A DNA stretch of 64,000 bases from Oceanobacillus halotolerans (GTDB lineage: Bacteria; Bacillota; Bacilli; Bacillales; Amphibacillaceae), in the NCBI RefSeq assembly GCF_010993955.1, contig NZ_WIXL01000001.1, positions 159,317 to 223,316 on the forward strand. The letters run 5' to 3'. Shown here piece by piece: positions 16,305 through 25,140 of the stretch. The position numbers and the translations under genes are program-made. Under the pieces are notes generated by a model that saw nothing but the letters and a program-made list of their open reading frames with translations, was not told the origin of the DNA and made no database searches. Within the stretch, counting starts at the first letter, position 1, and every line of letters begins with the position of its first letter.

Positions 16305-16333
16305 ACTATACGCGTAAAAAGATTTTCTGTCAA
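16305..16333 (-). promoter_or_regulatory. sigma-A promoter for the S-box operon
   Basis: Minus-strand TTGACA (16328-16333), a 17-bp spacer and TATAGT (16305-16310), about 35 bp upstream of the aptamer. Confidence 0.8.
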
Positions 16334-16443
16334 TATAAAATGGGAATTTTCTTACTTAATATTCATTTTGTAAGGCACTTTTCGTATACTTTGTTGTTTT
16401 CACAGTGTTTTCTTTCCCTCGGGGGAACGCTTCAGCCTCCTCA

Positions 16444-16955
16444 ATCCAAAAGCGTAAGCGCCTTGATCACACCCGACAAGCTTAAGACGAGCCTCGGCGT
16501 GGCGTTTTGTGCCCGTGATGAGGATTGACTTAAGACCTCGAGGGTGTAGGCGCTGTAGCTAGACATCGCGAGCAAAAAGCCCTCGCTGTGGGGTCTTCAG
16601 ACTGTTCCTTTTCCCGTAGGAGTCTCGCATTTTCCGCTGCTTGGAATAGTTTCCCTACAGAAGCAAGAAGAGTAAGAAGATATGATGAGAAACATATAAT
16701 TATATTGAATATTTGGCTGGCCACAGCTCCGTAACAACGGATTACCATTAATAATGATATAGAACAAAAAACACATCACTAGCGGAGGAAAAACACGAAG
16801 ACTCCTGTGGGAAGTAGGAGATCGGTGAGATCCCACAGGGTGCTAGCCCGAGGAGGCCACCACTCCCCCGCGGTAAAGAAGAAACTGTGAAAACATAAGT
16901 TTGAACAGATGTCGCACTTATGCCCCTGGTGAAAGCGTAGTGTATTTTCGTAGCG
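16444..16955. repeat. composite of repeat families B (reverse) and C
   Basis: 16444-16560 is a reversed family B copy (CCAAAAGCGTAAGCGCCTTG ... GGCGCTGTAGCTAG). 16563-16640 is a reversed, partial family C copy (TAGGAGTCTCGCATTTTCCG). 16780-16955 is a forward C copy (GCGGAGG...ACTCCTG..., then TTTGAACAGATGTCG and GGTGAAAGCG). Reading frames here are by-products of the repeats. The rest of 16956-17225 has no gene apart from the next ribosome binding site. Confidence 0.65.
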
Positions 16956-17225
16956 GTATTCATAAGCTAAACTATTGCGTATAATACATCTTATATACAC
17001 GTTGTTTTATACTAGAAAGCAACAATCTTTTGGACAAAGGCTTTTTTTAATGATCAAAACACCGAATTAACATAATCTACTGGTCGTTTAGCACACTATT
17101 TAATATCCCCATTTTTGACAGGTATCTATCCCCATGATACAATTATCTCGAATTGGAGATAAATTGATTAGTAATAATATGCCTTTTATATATAAATATA
17201 AGGAATATTGAATGGAGGATAATGA

Positions 17226-18179
17226 ATGAGTGAGCTAAAAGGATTACACCATGTAACTGCAATAACAAGTAGTGCAGAAAAGAACTATGCATTTTTTACC
17301 GATGTATTGGGAATGCGTTTAGTGAAAAAAACAGTTAATCAGGATGATATAAGGACATATCATTTATTTTTTGCCGATGATGTGGGTAATCCGGGAACTG
17401 ATATGACGTTTTTTGACTTTCCTGGGATTCCAAAAGGTTCACACGGCACGGATGAAATCTATAAGACTTCCTTTCGTGTTCCGACCGATGAAGCAATCGA
17501 CTATTGGGTAAAACGATTTGATGAATTGTCTGTGAAGCACTCTGGCATTCAAGAGCAATTTGGTAAGAAGGTATTGCCGTTTGTTGATTTTGATGATCAA
17601 CAATATCAATTAATTTCAGATGAACATAATGATGGTGTTGAACCGGGTACACCTTGGCAAAAAGGACCAGTTCCATTAGAGTACGCAATTACTGGTTTAG
17701 GGCCATTGTTTGTACGGGTATCTAACTTTGATTACTTTAAAGAAATGATGGAAAAAGTATTGCGATTCAAAGAGATTGATGAAAATGGTGTGTTCCATTT
17801 ATTTGAAGTTGGAGAAGGCGGCAATGGTGCGCAAGTCATTGTAGAATATAACCCAGTATTACCACGCGCCCGTCAAGGGTATGGAACGGTTCATCATGCT
17901 GCATTTCGAGTGAATGACCGATCCGAATTAGATGAATGGGATAAATATATGCGTCAATTCGGTTTTCAAACATCTGGATTTGTGGATCGTTTCTTCTTTG
18001 GATCGCTATATACGCAAGTAGCACCACAAATCTTATTTGAATTTGCCACAGATGGCCCAGGATTCATGGGAGATGAACCATATGAAACACTTGGCGAAAA
18101 ATTGTCCCTGCCACCATTCTTAGAATCAAAACGCGACCAAATCGAAAAAATGGTCCGCCACATCGACACCACTCGCTAG
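17226..18179 (+). CDS. ring-cleaving dioxygenase of the MhqA/MhqO type
   Basis: A 317-residue protein with two vicinal-oxygen-chelate (glyoxalase) modules, residues 1-145 and 150-310. It starts SELKGLHHVTAITSSAEKN. Metal-ligand candidates are the His of LHHVTAI, the His of GTVHHAAFRV and the Glu of ILFEFATDGP. Length and sequence fit the quinone/catechol-responding MhqA/MhqO dioxygenases of bacilli. The ATG follows GGAGG. The usual MarR-type MhqR gene is not adjacent. Confidence 0.85.
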   Translation: MSELKGLHHVTAITSSAEKNYAFFTDVLGMRLVKKTVNQDDIRTYHLFFADDVGNPGTDMTFFDFPGIPKGSHGTDEIYKTSFRVPTDEAIDYWVKRFDELSVKHSGIQEQFGKKVLPFVDFDDQQYQLISDEHNDGVEPGTPWQKGPVPLEYAITGLGPLFVRVSNFDYFKEMMEKVLRFKEIDENGVFHLFEVGEGGNGAQVIVEYNPVLPRARQGYGTVHHAAFRVNDRSELDEWDKYMRQFGFQTSGFVDRFFFGSLYTQVAPQILFEFATDGPGFMGDEPYETLGEKLSLPPFLESKRDQIEKMVRHIDTTR

Positions 18180-18209
18180 TGCCTGTCACCACCCGAATTT
18201 TGTCGAATT
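18178..18209 (+). repeat. short repeat family E, copy 1
   Basis: GTGCCTGTCACCACCCGAAT then TTTGTCGAAT, fused to the stop codon of the dioxygenase gene. Confidence 0.6.
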
Positions 18210-18214
18210 ATATT

Positions 18215-18261
18215 AAACAAAAGACATTAAGCGAAATAATTACGCTTAATGTCTTTTGTTT
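18215..18261. terminator. bidirectional terminator
   Basis: A perfect 19-bp stem, AAACAAAAGACATTAAGCG and its complement, serves the dioxygenase (plus) and, in part, overlaps the end of the DUF4023-like gene (minus). Confidence 0.85.
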
Positions 18262-18365
18262 GGGAGTTTTCTAGCATGATTTCCTTTGGCTTGACGACGT
18301 TTGTTACGGGAAGCTTTTCGTTGGTTCTCGTGCAATCTTTCCACATAATCATGGGTGTCGTCCAT
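18246..18365 (-). CDS. DUF4023-like 39-residue protein
   Basis: An intact 39-residue gene whose product starts MDDTHDYVERLHENQRKASR and ends KLPNKRH. This fits the short, charged DUF4023 family of bacilli (THEFVEKLHETQ ... KLPNKQH). An AGGAGGG box lies upstream, at slightly long spacing. No function is known. Its stop codon lies inside the shared terminator stem. Confidence 0.75.
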   Translation of the reverse strand: MDDTHDYVERLHENQRKASRNKRRQAKGNHARKLPNKRH

Positions 18366-18888
18366 TTTGGGAATCGCCCTCCTAGGTTTGATTCATTTTC
18401 TATTAATAGGATAACCAATTATTTTTAAAATATACACTCCAGTCGGTATTTGAGGAATTTCTTGCATGGAAAAGACAGTTGGGATATTAACGAAATCAGG
18501 ATTGGAAAGTAATCGTTTTAGTAGGTTAATTTAGGGTGAAAAAGTGAAAAGTAGTTTCTTGAAAATAAGTAATTTGAGTCTGGAAAAATGAATGTAATCG
18601 GTGTTTCTTGATTTTCTGATTGTAGACTTTGGGAAATTAAGAAGGATTTCACACATGAAGAAGGCAATTTTTTTCATGCAGATAAACCTCCAACCAACAC
18701 CTGATAATATGGATGGTAAGTGAGTGTGTGAGGTAACACCATAATTGGTTGCGATAACAAAGTATATGTTTTTGATGATAAGTCGGACAGAAAGACCCTC
18801 TATGCATTTAAGGCGTAGAAGGTCTTTCTGTATATTTTAAGTGGAGGGAAGAGCCAGAGATTCCCCCTTCCAATCATAACTTACCTTT
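18366..18888. other. intergenic, one terminator-like hairpin
   Basis: A hairpin at 18787-18832 (ACAGAAAGACC / GGTCTTTCTGT) is the only clear structure. Short open stretches, including one of 22 codons at about 18655-18723, have no supporting homology or ribosome binding site. Confidence 0.4.
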
Positions 18889-19110
18889 TCACCATGTGAA
18901 AATAAGATAAAGTCCAATTCCTCCATAAGTGACAAACGTACTAAGTAACAATTGTGTTTCAACTGCGAGCGTTGTTTGGGCAAAGAGATAGGTCGGTAAT
19001 GTGATTAGGGAAATAAAAATAATAATTACCCAAGTCTTTGCCCATATCGAAACACTGATTAAGAAGATTCCTGTCACAATGGCAATAATAAGTGACCCTA
19101 TTGTCCCAAA
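18889..19110 (-). pseudogene. HAAS-family membrane protein remnant, cut by repeat A
   Basis: The C-terminal 70 residues of a membrane protein related to the second half of the HAAS gene at 5.1-5.9 kb. VSIWAKTWVIIIFISLITLP aligns with ISFWSKTWISIILPLILFLP. The upstream reading frame runs straight into a family A repeat (19111-19221), whose translation gives the meaningless MGRKNFSYAESTS start. No HAAS domain or PadR gene remains. The repeat appears to have replaced the 5' part of the gene. Confidence 0.6.
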
Positions 19111-19221
19111 AGTATAAAATTTTAGACAAGAAGTGGACTCGGCGTAGCTAAAATTTTTACGTCCCAAGTATAAGAAAAACTAACACCATCGCTAAAAGAC
19201 GAGCGAATGCGAGTTTTTCTA
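19111..19221 (+). repeat. repeat family A, copy 2 (5' end degenerate)
   Basis: AGTATAAAATTTTAGACAAG ... GAGCGAATGCGAGTTTTTCT; both hairpins are present with changes. It overlaps the truncated HAAS remnant. Confidence 0.75.
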
Positions 19222-19413
19222 ATGGAATAGAAAGGTAACAGAAATTAACACTTGTATTTTTAAAATAGTAATGTCGTACTTTGTCGAATTAGTATATAAT
19301 GGACTTTGTCACAAAGGTGTCATGATAGTTTCAGATTAAATGCTGTGACTCTTTAATAGAAGGAGGGTACTACTCTCTCCATATAACATATTACATGAGA
19401 AGGGGTAGAAACA

Positions 19414-20124
19414 TTGGCCGTCATCCATAAAGGACATAATCAATTAGAAGAAAAAGCAAATATGTATTTAACCCTATCCATCATTTGCTGGGTGTTTCCA
19501 ATTCTTTACTTTTATGCATTTATACAAGGTTTTTCTTTCGATGGAATTTTTCACCTATTGCCAATTATTCCAGCATGGATGAGTGTATTATTTTGGCGAC
19601 AATATACACGATTAAAGTCGGGTATTCAAGGTGAAAAGCAAACTGGAAATGCATTAAGAGGATTACCTGATGGGTATGAGGTATTTACCTCCGTCCGTGT
19701 AAGTACTTATGATGGGAATGCAGAAATGGATCATGTGATTATTGGTGATAACGGAATTTTTATTGTCGAAGTAAAAAATCACAAAGGTACCATAGTAGGA
19801 AGTGAAGAGGATGGATCTTGGACACAGCATAAAGTTGGCCGAAAAGGTGGGGAATATTCGAAGCAAATGGGCAACCCTGTCAAACAAGTTAGAAGACAAG
19901 TGTTTCTGTTATCTTCTTATTTAAAACAGCATAATATTAGGCTTTGGGTAGAAGGAGCAGTATTCTTTTCGAATCCGAAGACATTTGTCGATGTTATAAC
20001 CGATCGAAATCCTGTTATCACAACACCAAGTGAATTAAATCGTTATTTAACAAGTTACGTTCCAAGGAAAAAAGTAAACCCTGCTGATATTGAGAAAGCA
20101 AAGAAACTATTAATGACATCTTAA
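19414..20124 (+). CDS. NERD-domain membrane protein
   Basis: A 236-residue protein. Two N-terminal membrane helices (about residues 18-37 and 43-62) precede a nuclease-related NERD domain (about 70-180). The domain holds GIQGEKQTGNALRGLP, MDHVIIGDNGIFIVEVKNHK and GNPVKQVRRQVFLLSSYL. The DxxxE-K pattern (D of MDHV, E-V-K of VEVKNHK) matches the proposed nuclease core. The TTG start follows GAGAAGGGG. The lipoprotein gene 30 bp downstream is probably co-transcribed. The biological role is unknown. Confidence 0.8.
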   Translation: MAVIHKGHNQLEEKANMYLTLSIICWVFPILYFYAFIQGFSFDGIFHLLPIIPAWMSVLFWRQYTRLKSGIQGEKQTGNALRGLPDGYEVFTSVRVSTYDGNAEMDHVIIGDNGIFIVEVKNHKGTIVGSEEDGSWTQHKVGRKGGEYSKQMGNPVKQVRRQVFLLSSYLKQHNIRLWVEGAVFFSNPKTFVDVITDRNPVITTPSELNRYLTSYVPRKKVNPADIEKAKKLLMTS

Positions 20125-20155
20125 ATGAACATAACAAAGGAAGAAGGAATCGTGA

Positions 20156-21115
20156 ATGAAGAAAGTACTAGGAATCATATTTATTTCATTTATATTATTT
20201 TTGGCAGCATGTAGCAACGATCAAGAGGTAACAGAACCTAAGGAAAATAAAGACCCAATGAATTTAAAAGATGAAGAAATGATTGAAATTGCCCAAGATT
20301 TACAAACAACCCTTGTTACAACGCTATTTGATCAAGAGGAAGAAGTGGACTTTGCTAGTTTAGAAGAGGAACTCTATATTCAGGATGCAACAATAAATCC
20401 AGAGCTTTCCACTTATGAAGAATATACGGATTTAAATTCTTATGATATAAGTTTAGAATTTGAAGAAGAAAGTGTGGAACTACAAGAAGAGGAATTTTCA
20501 TATAATGGCACTATGATAGAAACCTATGATCATCCAGATAAAACATATATCTTTACGAATGAAGTTGAACTAACCATTCACTATGATGAAGAAGCTGGCA
20601 AGTATAAAATTTCTGAGCAAGACATTACACGAGTTGATGATGAGAGAACCTATGCAACTGAGCAGCCAATTGTGTGGACAGAGGAACAATTAGAAATTAA
20701 TGAAGAAGACGATTTAAAACAAGTTCAATATTCGTTGAATGAGTTGGGTGATGTGGAGAAAGATGCCATTGCTATTAATGGACGCTTTCAATTAGATTCA
20801 GAGGGAAAACAGGAGTTAGTATTACAAGTATTTATCCGAAATGGATATGACGTTCCAATCTATAACATTAATGGTGATATTGATGTTGTTGTAACGGAAA
20901 CCGAAGTTGATGAGAATGGAGAAGAAATCGAAGTGGAAACACCAATTGCTTCGGCTTACTTTGATTTATCCAATATAGGTACTATTCCAGCTGGATCTAC
21001 AAAGTGGTGGTCCATTCGTTATGCCGAAGATTACTTATTAGTGGATATTAATAACTATGATCTAAATAAAGAACATGAATATACCATTACCAACTCACTA
21101 GATTACAGTTATTAA
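20156..21115 (+). CDS. acidic lipoprotein, unknown
   Basis: A 319-residue protein. The signal peptide ends in the lipobox LAAC at residues 16-19, so a lipid-anchored surface protein is expected. The mature chain is very acidic (many Glu/Asp runs). The last 110 residues look like an immunoglobulin-like beta fold (QELVLQVFIRNGYDVPIYNI, then IPAGSTKWWSIRY). It follows the NERD gene closely. No family is firmly recognised. The acidity fits a halotolerant or alkaliphilic host. Confidence 0.65.
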   Translation: MKKVLGIIFISFILFLAACSNDQEVTEPKENKDPMNLKDEEMIEIAQDLQTTLVTTLFDQEEEVDFASLEEELYIQDATINPELSTYEEYTDLNSYDISLEFEEESVELQEEEFSYNGTMIETYDHPDKTYIFTNEVELTIHYDEEAGKYKISEQDITRVDDERTYATEQPIVWTEEQLEINEEDDLKQVQYSLNELGDVEKDAIAINGRFQLDSEGKQELVLQVFIRNGYDVPIYNINGDIDVVVTETEVDENGEEIEVETPIASAYFDLSNIGTIPAGSTKWWSIRYAEDYLLVDINNYDLNKEHEYTITNSLDYSY

Positions 21116-21515
21116 ACAGAAAATCCTCCTTTTTCTGGGATGGTTTTCTGATGGATAGCGTAGAAACATTCTCAGTGCTCTTTCGGGGAGTTTTAAAGCA
21201 GAAAAGGAACAGAGAAGCTATCTCAGTGTCCCTTTAAAAGATTTCCAAGCGAAAACACAACAGGGGAGCGATTTCAATACTCATTTCACACTTATAAAAG
21301 CTATTGTAGCCACAGATAATGGTGTATCACTGAATGCGGCCATCTAACAACGTAAAAAGAAAAGAGTCATTTAACCTCTTTGGCAATAATGTAATCAACC
21401 TAAGAAAAGGAGGGGAATGACTCAATTATAATTTAACCAACTAAGGTATCGATCTTTTAAAAATAATAATAAACGTATAGTCGAGCGATATGACCGCGTT
21501 ACCCCCATCATCGTC
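21116..21515. other. intergenic with degenerate repeats
   Basis: Contains GCAGAAAAGGAACAGAGAAG ... CTCAGTGTCCC, a copy of a weak dispersed repeat also seen near 32.6, 39.6 and 42.3 kb. A GAGTCATT...AATGACTC inverted pair lies near 21365-21423. No gene could be supported. Confidence 0.4.
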
Positions 21516-22166
21516 TTACCAAAGTGCCTGAAATAGTCTCGAATCCATTAGGTTTGTATCAATTGGACATGCATCTGCGTTTTCCCCATATTGCCATGCC
21601 CATACATTTGAAGTGCAATTCGGTTCAAGTGGGTTAAATGTGGGTGCATTGTTTTTTTTCGTAACACCTGGTGTAGGTTCTTCACTCCAGATCACAGCTT
21701 GTTGACTTACTTGCTCGTCATTGGCAACAGCAGTACAATAGGCTTGATTAAATGTGTCCGTGTCTGGTGATCCATAAATTCCAGGACGATATCCACTTGG
21801 GTACATGGCATCAACCCACCCACGAATCCATCCTTCATCAATATCGAATGACTTCTCTGTGTTGGCAAAAATAAATGTACCTTCTGGAATTCCAATCCTT
21901 CTTGCATGGAAAATAGCATTGGCTGTGGCTACTCTGCCATTTCGATAGCCAGTCGCTCGTGTGTAAGCATTATAAATCGGTAAAATTTTAACGCCATTTT
22001 CATGTAGCAAGTTAACTTCTTCCTTTGTAAGTCCATCTGAAACATTTTCAACGGTCGTTAAGTATCGCCCCCAATAACTTGGTTTGCCAAAATTCTGAAC
22101 AGTACAAGTGTATAATTCGCTCGTTACACTAGCAGCAGAATCCACTCCCCATATTTTATTTGGCAT
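21516..22166 (-). CDS. DUF1906 glycoside-hydrolase-like protein
   Basis: A 216-residue protein of the DUF1906 (Rv2525c-like, GH25-resembling) family. Visible blocks are IWGVDSAASVTSELYTCTVQ, GKPSYWGRYL, EGTFIFANTEKSFDID and RPGIYGSPDT, ending with VWAWQYGENADACPIDTNLM. These form a TIM-barrel enzyme thought to act on cell wall or spore polymers. No signal peptide is visible. AAGGAGGAAAC precedes the ATG. It diverges from the small gene at 22326. Confidence 0.8.
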   Translation of the reverse strand: MPNKIWGVDSAASVTSELYTCTVQNFGKPSYWGRYLTTVENVSDGLTKEEVNLLHENGVKILPIYNAYTRATGYRNGRVATANAIFHARRIGIPEGTFIFANTEKSFDIDEGWIRGWVDAMYPSGYRPGIYGSPDTDTFNQAYCTAVANDEQVSQQAVIWSEEPTPGVTKKNNAPTFNPLEPNCTSNVWAWQYGENADACPIDTNLMDSRLFQALW

Positions 22167-22325
22167 TTCGTTTCCTCCTTATTGTTTAAACAGTATCTTG
22201 ATATGTATATGTAGAAAAACTGAAGAAGGAACAGAGGACAATCCATAATTTGTGACATCTTACATAATTATTGTTTGCAAACAAAAACTAAGTAATCATG
22301 GATTGGTTTAAAGGAGGGATATTGG

Positions 22326-22475
22326 GTGGTCAACAAACAAAAGGAATTTAATAATCAATTTAAAGAGAATCGAAACCATGGAGAACATCGGAATGGAAGA
22401 AAAAGTCAATTTAAGAACCATAATGCACATGATGGAGAGGGTCAGCCTGATGAATATATAAATGAAAAGAAATAA
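22326..22475 (+). CDS. 49-residue hydrophilic protein
   Basis: A short gene starting GTG after a strong AAGGAGGG box. The product begins MVNKQKEFNNQFKENRNHGE and is rich in Asn, His, Lys and Glu, like many small spore-associated proteins of bacilli. It has its own terminator at 22490-22534. No family is recognised. The ribosome binding site and terminator make a real gene likely. Confidence 0.6.
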   Translation: MVNKQKEFNNQFKENRNHGEHRNGRKSQFKNHNAHDGEGQPDEYINEKK

Positions 22476-22489
22476 AACGTATTTATAGA

Positions 22490-22534
22490 GCAGAAGCAGG
22501 TGTCAAAACGGGTTGTGCACCTGCTTCTATTTTA
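22490..22534 (+). terminator. Rho-independent terminator
   Basis: Stem AGAAGCAGGTG / CACCTGCTTCT then TATTTT. A family A repeat starts immediately after it. Confidence 0.85.
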
Positions 22535-22657
22535 CACGTTAGGAAAGTATAAAGTTTTAGCCAAGAAGTGGACTTGACATAGCTAAAATTTTTACGTCCC
22601 AAGTATAAGAAAAACGAACACCTTCGCTAAAAGACAAGCGAATGTGAGTTTTTCTAA
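22535..22657 (+). repeat. repeat family A, copy 3
   Basis: CACGTTAGGAAAGTATAAAG ... TTTTTCTA with both hairpins, directly after a terminator T-tract. Confidence 0.8.
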
Positions 22658-22711
22658 TCCGCATGTAACAGCCGTCCTCTCGAATCGACCCCCACTGATT
22701 GAAGTTTCACT

Positions 22712-23458
22712 TTAATTGAGGTCTAATTCATCCATTTTCTTATTTACTTTTCTGTTTAGTTCATGATTTATTCCTACAGTGTCATCGACATCTAAGACAA
22801 ATGCAATCCCTTTACCTGGTTTCTTTAACTCTGCATCTTCATTAATAGCCTGGAGGACTTGATCTGTTTTATCTTTACTAATCAATGTTAGAACGACTTC
22901 TTTTTCAGGCTCAATTAGGATATTAAATAATTTAGCTTTTTCATGTATTCCTGTTCCACGACCATGAAGGATGGTGCCACCTTCTGCACCTGCATTTTTG
23001 GATGCATCTACGACATCTTCTGCATCACCCTTATTAACAATGGTAACAATGAGATCGTAATCTACTTTGTGGTTATCCATTTTGCGTTCCACACCTCCAT
23101 TATCAAAACCTTGGCTATTACTTTCATCTGTATTAATAAAGGATGTTACCCCTCTGATTTCCTTTGTATCAATTACAAATCCAATTCCTTGTCTCGGCTT
23201 ATTTAAATGAACGGCATCAATAATGGCATTCATTACATTCGGGTAAATGGTATCAGATACAATAGTTAAGATGATTTCTCGTTCACGTTCAACAGGGATA
23301 CCGAGAACACTCTTCTTTTCATTTATGCGAAATCCTTTCCCTAAAAGGGTGGTTCCACCATGAGCGCCAGCATGTTTAGATGCCTGTATGGCCTTTTTAG
23401 CTTTGTCTTTTTTCACGATAGTGATGATCAGTTTTTGCCCTGTTTTTTCCTTTGTCAT
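22712..23458 (-). CDS. tandem PII-like signal protein
   Basis: A 248-residue protein with two PII-like ferredoxin-fold modules (about residues 8-105 and 130-230). Each starts with a KLIITIVKKDKAKKAIQASK-type strand and carries a GGTTLLGKG / GGTILHGRG turn and a KPRQGIGFVID / KPGKGIAFVLD C-terminal strand. The T-loop looks short and lacks the uridylylated tyrosine of GlnB. It is last in an operon with two DUF1538 membrane proteins, overlapping the previous gene by 62 bp. A regulatory subunit for that membrane pair is likely. Confidence 0.8.
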   Translation of the reverse strand: MTKEKTGQKLIITIVKKDKAKKAIQASKHAGAHGGTTLLGKGFRINEKKSVLGIPVEREREIILTIVSDTIYPNVMNAIIDAVHLNKPRQGIGFVIDTKEIRGVTSFINTDESNSQGFDNGGVERKMDNHKVDYDLIVTIVNKGDAEDVVDASKNAGAEGGTILHGRGTGIHEKAKLFNILIEPEKEVVLTLISKDKTDQVLQAINEDAELKKPGKGIAFVLDVDDTVGINHELNRKVNKKMDELDLN

Positions 23459-24182
23459 CTTGACCCTTCTCCTTTCTACTGTAAAGAATGCCTAATGTTA
23501 ATACAGATAATATAGGAGCAAGTGCTACTAATGCAACCATACCAAATCCATCCAGAAGTGGATCAGCTCCATCTGTTACCGAAGCGATACCAACAAACAT
23601 CGCAAGAATAAACGTAGCTGTCATCGGTCCAGTCGCGACACCACCAGAGTCAAAGGCAATGGAGGTGAACTTTTTCGTGGAAAACTTTATCATAATTAGG
23701 GCTATTATATACCCTGGCAGGATAAAATACCATAGGGAAATGCCTAATAATATTCGGATAATGGATAAAACGATGGAAACTCCCACACCGGTTGATACCG
23801 TATATAATAATACCTTTTCGGGTATATAACCTCCTGATTCTTTTTCCACCTGCTCAATCAATACGCGAACTGCTGGTTCTGCATAAGTAGCAAAAAAGCC
23901 AAGGATAAAACCAATCGGTAAAAGTAACCATTTATATGTGATGCTTCCGAGTTCTTCCCCCATTAATTCGCCAACAGGGAGAAAACCAATATGAACTCCT
24001 TGTAGAAAAAAGGAAAGGCCGAAAAGTGTTAGTACAAATCCAATGGCGATCTCTTTTAGTTTTCGTATCTTTAGTTTTAAAAAAAGAAATTGAAAAATAA
24101 TAAATAAGATTAGGAGTGGCAGTAAGGCGATGAGAACCTCAAGGAATACATCTCCAAAGCCTTCAAATACATGTAAGTTCAT
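23397..24182 (-). CDS. DUF1538 membrane protein (second)
   Basis: A 261-residue, six- to seven-helix membrane protein of the DUF1538 family. Family marks are VHIGFLPVGELMGEEL (about residue 65), GFFATYAEPAVRVL (about 95) and FDSGGVATGPMTATFILAMF (about 175). The charged C-terminal tail overlaps the start of the PII gene. It overlaps the first DUF1538 gene by 4 bp (ATGA). DUF1538 proteins come as paired subunits or fused copies. Transport has been suggested but the substrate is unknown. Confidence 0.8.
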   Translation of the reverse strand: MNLHVFEGFGDVFLEVLIALLPLLILFIIFQFLFLKLKIRKLKEIAIGFVLTLFGLSFFLQGVHIGFLPVGELMGEELGSITYKWLLLPIGFILGFFATYAEPAVRVLIEQVEKESGGYIPEKVLLYTVSTGVGVSIVLSIIRILLGISLWYFILPGYIIALIMIKFSTKKFTSIAFDSGGVATGPMTATFILAMFVGIASVTDGADPLLDGFGMVALVALAPILSVLTLGILYSRKEKGQDDKGKNRAKTDHHYREKRQS

Positions 24183-24871
24183 CCGTATATCACTCCTAAT
24201 AGTAGCACTGCTAAGATTGGCCCGATGGAGGCAAGTGCGACAAGTCCGAATCCGTCCCCTGATGAAGATTTACCACGCAAAACCGAAGCCACCCCGACTC
24301 CGAGTGCAAGGATAAATGGAACAGTCAAGGGACCTGTTGTGACTCCACCAGAATCAAATGAAATTGGTACAAATGTTGCAGGAGTGAATGCAGCTAGTAA
24401 GAATACTAAACCATAACCACCTGCAAGCAAATAGGCAATATTAATATTAAAAACAATTCGTAGCATGGCTAATCCAACGAAAATGCCTACCCCTAATGCG
24501 ACTGCTAAGATAAGGACACTTTTAGGGATGCCGCCACCCGATACTTGGTCAACCTGTGACGATAGCACACGTACATCAGGCTCAGCCAATGTTACGACAA
24601 AACCTAGTAAAAACCCGAAGAAGACAATGATGGATAGTTTTTTGGTTTTCGGTAAAGCAGCCCCAATCATTTCTCCTACTGGAAGCAAGCCGATATTCAC
24701 TCCTAGCAAAAAAAGAATAAGTCCAATTCCAACCATAAGCACACCAATTAGGAATTGCAAAAATATGTCTGTTGGCAGCCATATTAGGGTGAATTGTAAA
24801 ATTGTGATGACAATGGTTAATGGTAAGATCGATAAAACAACTTCCATTATGGTATCTTTAATATTGTCCAT
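24179..24871 (-). CDS. DUF1538 membrane protein (first)
   Basis: About 230 residues with the same family marks as its neighbour: VNIGLLPVGEMIGAAL, GFVVTLAEPDVRVLSSQV and SFDSGGVTTGPLTVPFILAL. The two are paralogous and probably form the two halves of one membrane unit. ATG 24871 is chosen because AAGGTGG precedes it. A clear sigma-A promoter lies just upstream. It heads the DUF1538-DUF1538-PII operon. Confidence 0.8.
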   Translation of the reverse strand: MDNIKDTIMEVVLSILPLTIVITILQFTLIWLPTDIFLQFLIGVLMVGIGLILFLLGVNIGLLPVGEMIGAALPKTKKLSIIVFFGFLLGFVVTLAEPDVRVLSSQVDQVSGGGIPKSVLILAVALGVGIFVGLAMLRIVFNINIAYLLAGGYGLVFLLAAFTPATFVPISFDSGGVTTGPLTVPFILALGVGVASVLRGKSSSGDGFGLVALASIGPILAVLLLGVIYG

Positions 24872-24892
24872 GTATACCACCTTTTTGTGTAG

Positions 24893-24921
24893 AATCTAAA
24901 TTGTAGAATTAATCTTGTCAA
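24893..24921 (-). promoter_or_regulatory. sigma-A promoter of the DUF1538 operon
   Basis: Minus-strand TTGACA (24916-24921), a 17-bp spacer, TAGATT (24893-24898). Confidence 0.65.
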
Positions 24922-25140
24922 ACAAGTGTGTAAGGAAAATAGGATCTTCCTAAATGGGGGGTAAAAACAATGGGGGGGGAAAACCCATTTCAGATTAAGG
25001 GAGGAGGATAAGTATACATGACTGCCATTTTGATAAACAGTCAATGCAAAATATAGAAGGTAAAGCCAATAAATGACTTCCTCATGATCCCATGTAAAAG
25101 TATCATTTTAATAGTAACATTATTTTCAATAATTCGGAAA

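Noticed and set aside
16530-17000. Several minus-strand frames of 70-80 codons
   Set aside because: They lie wholly within dispersed repeats B and C.
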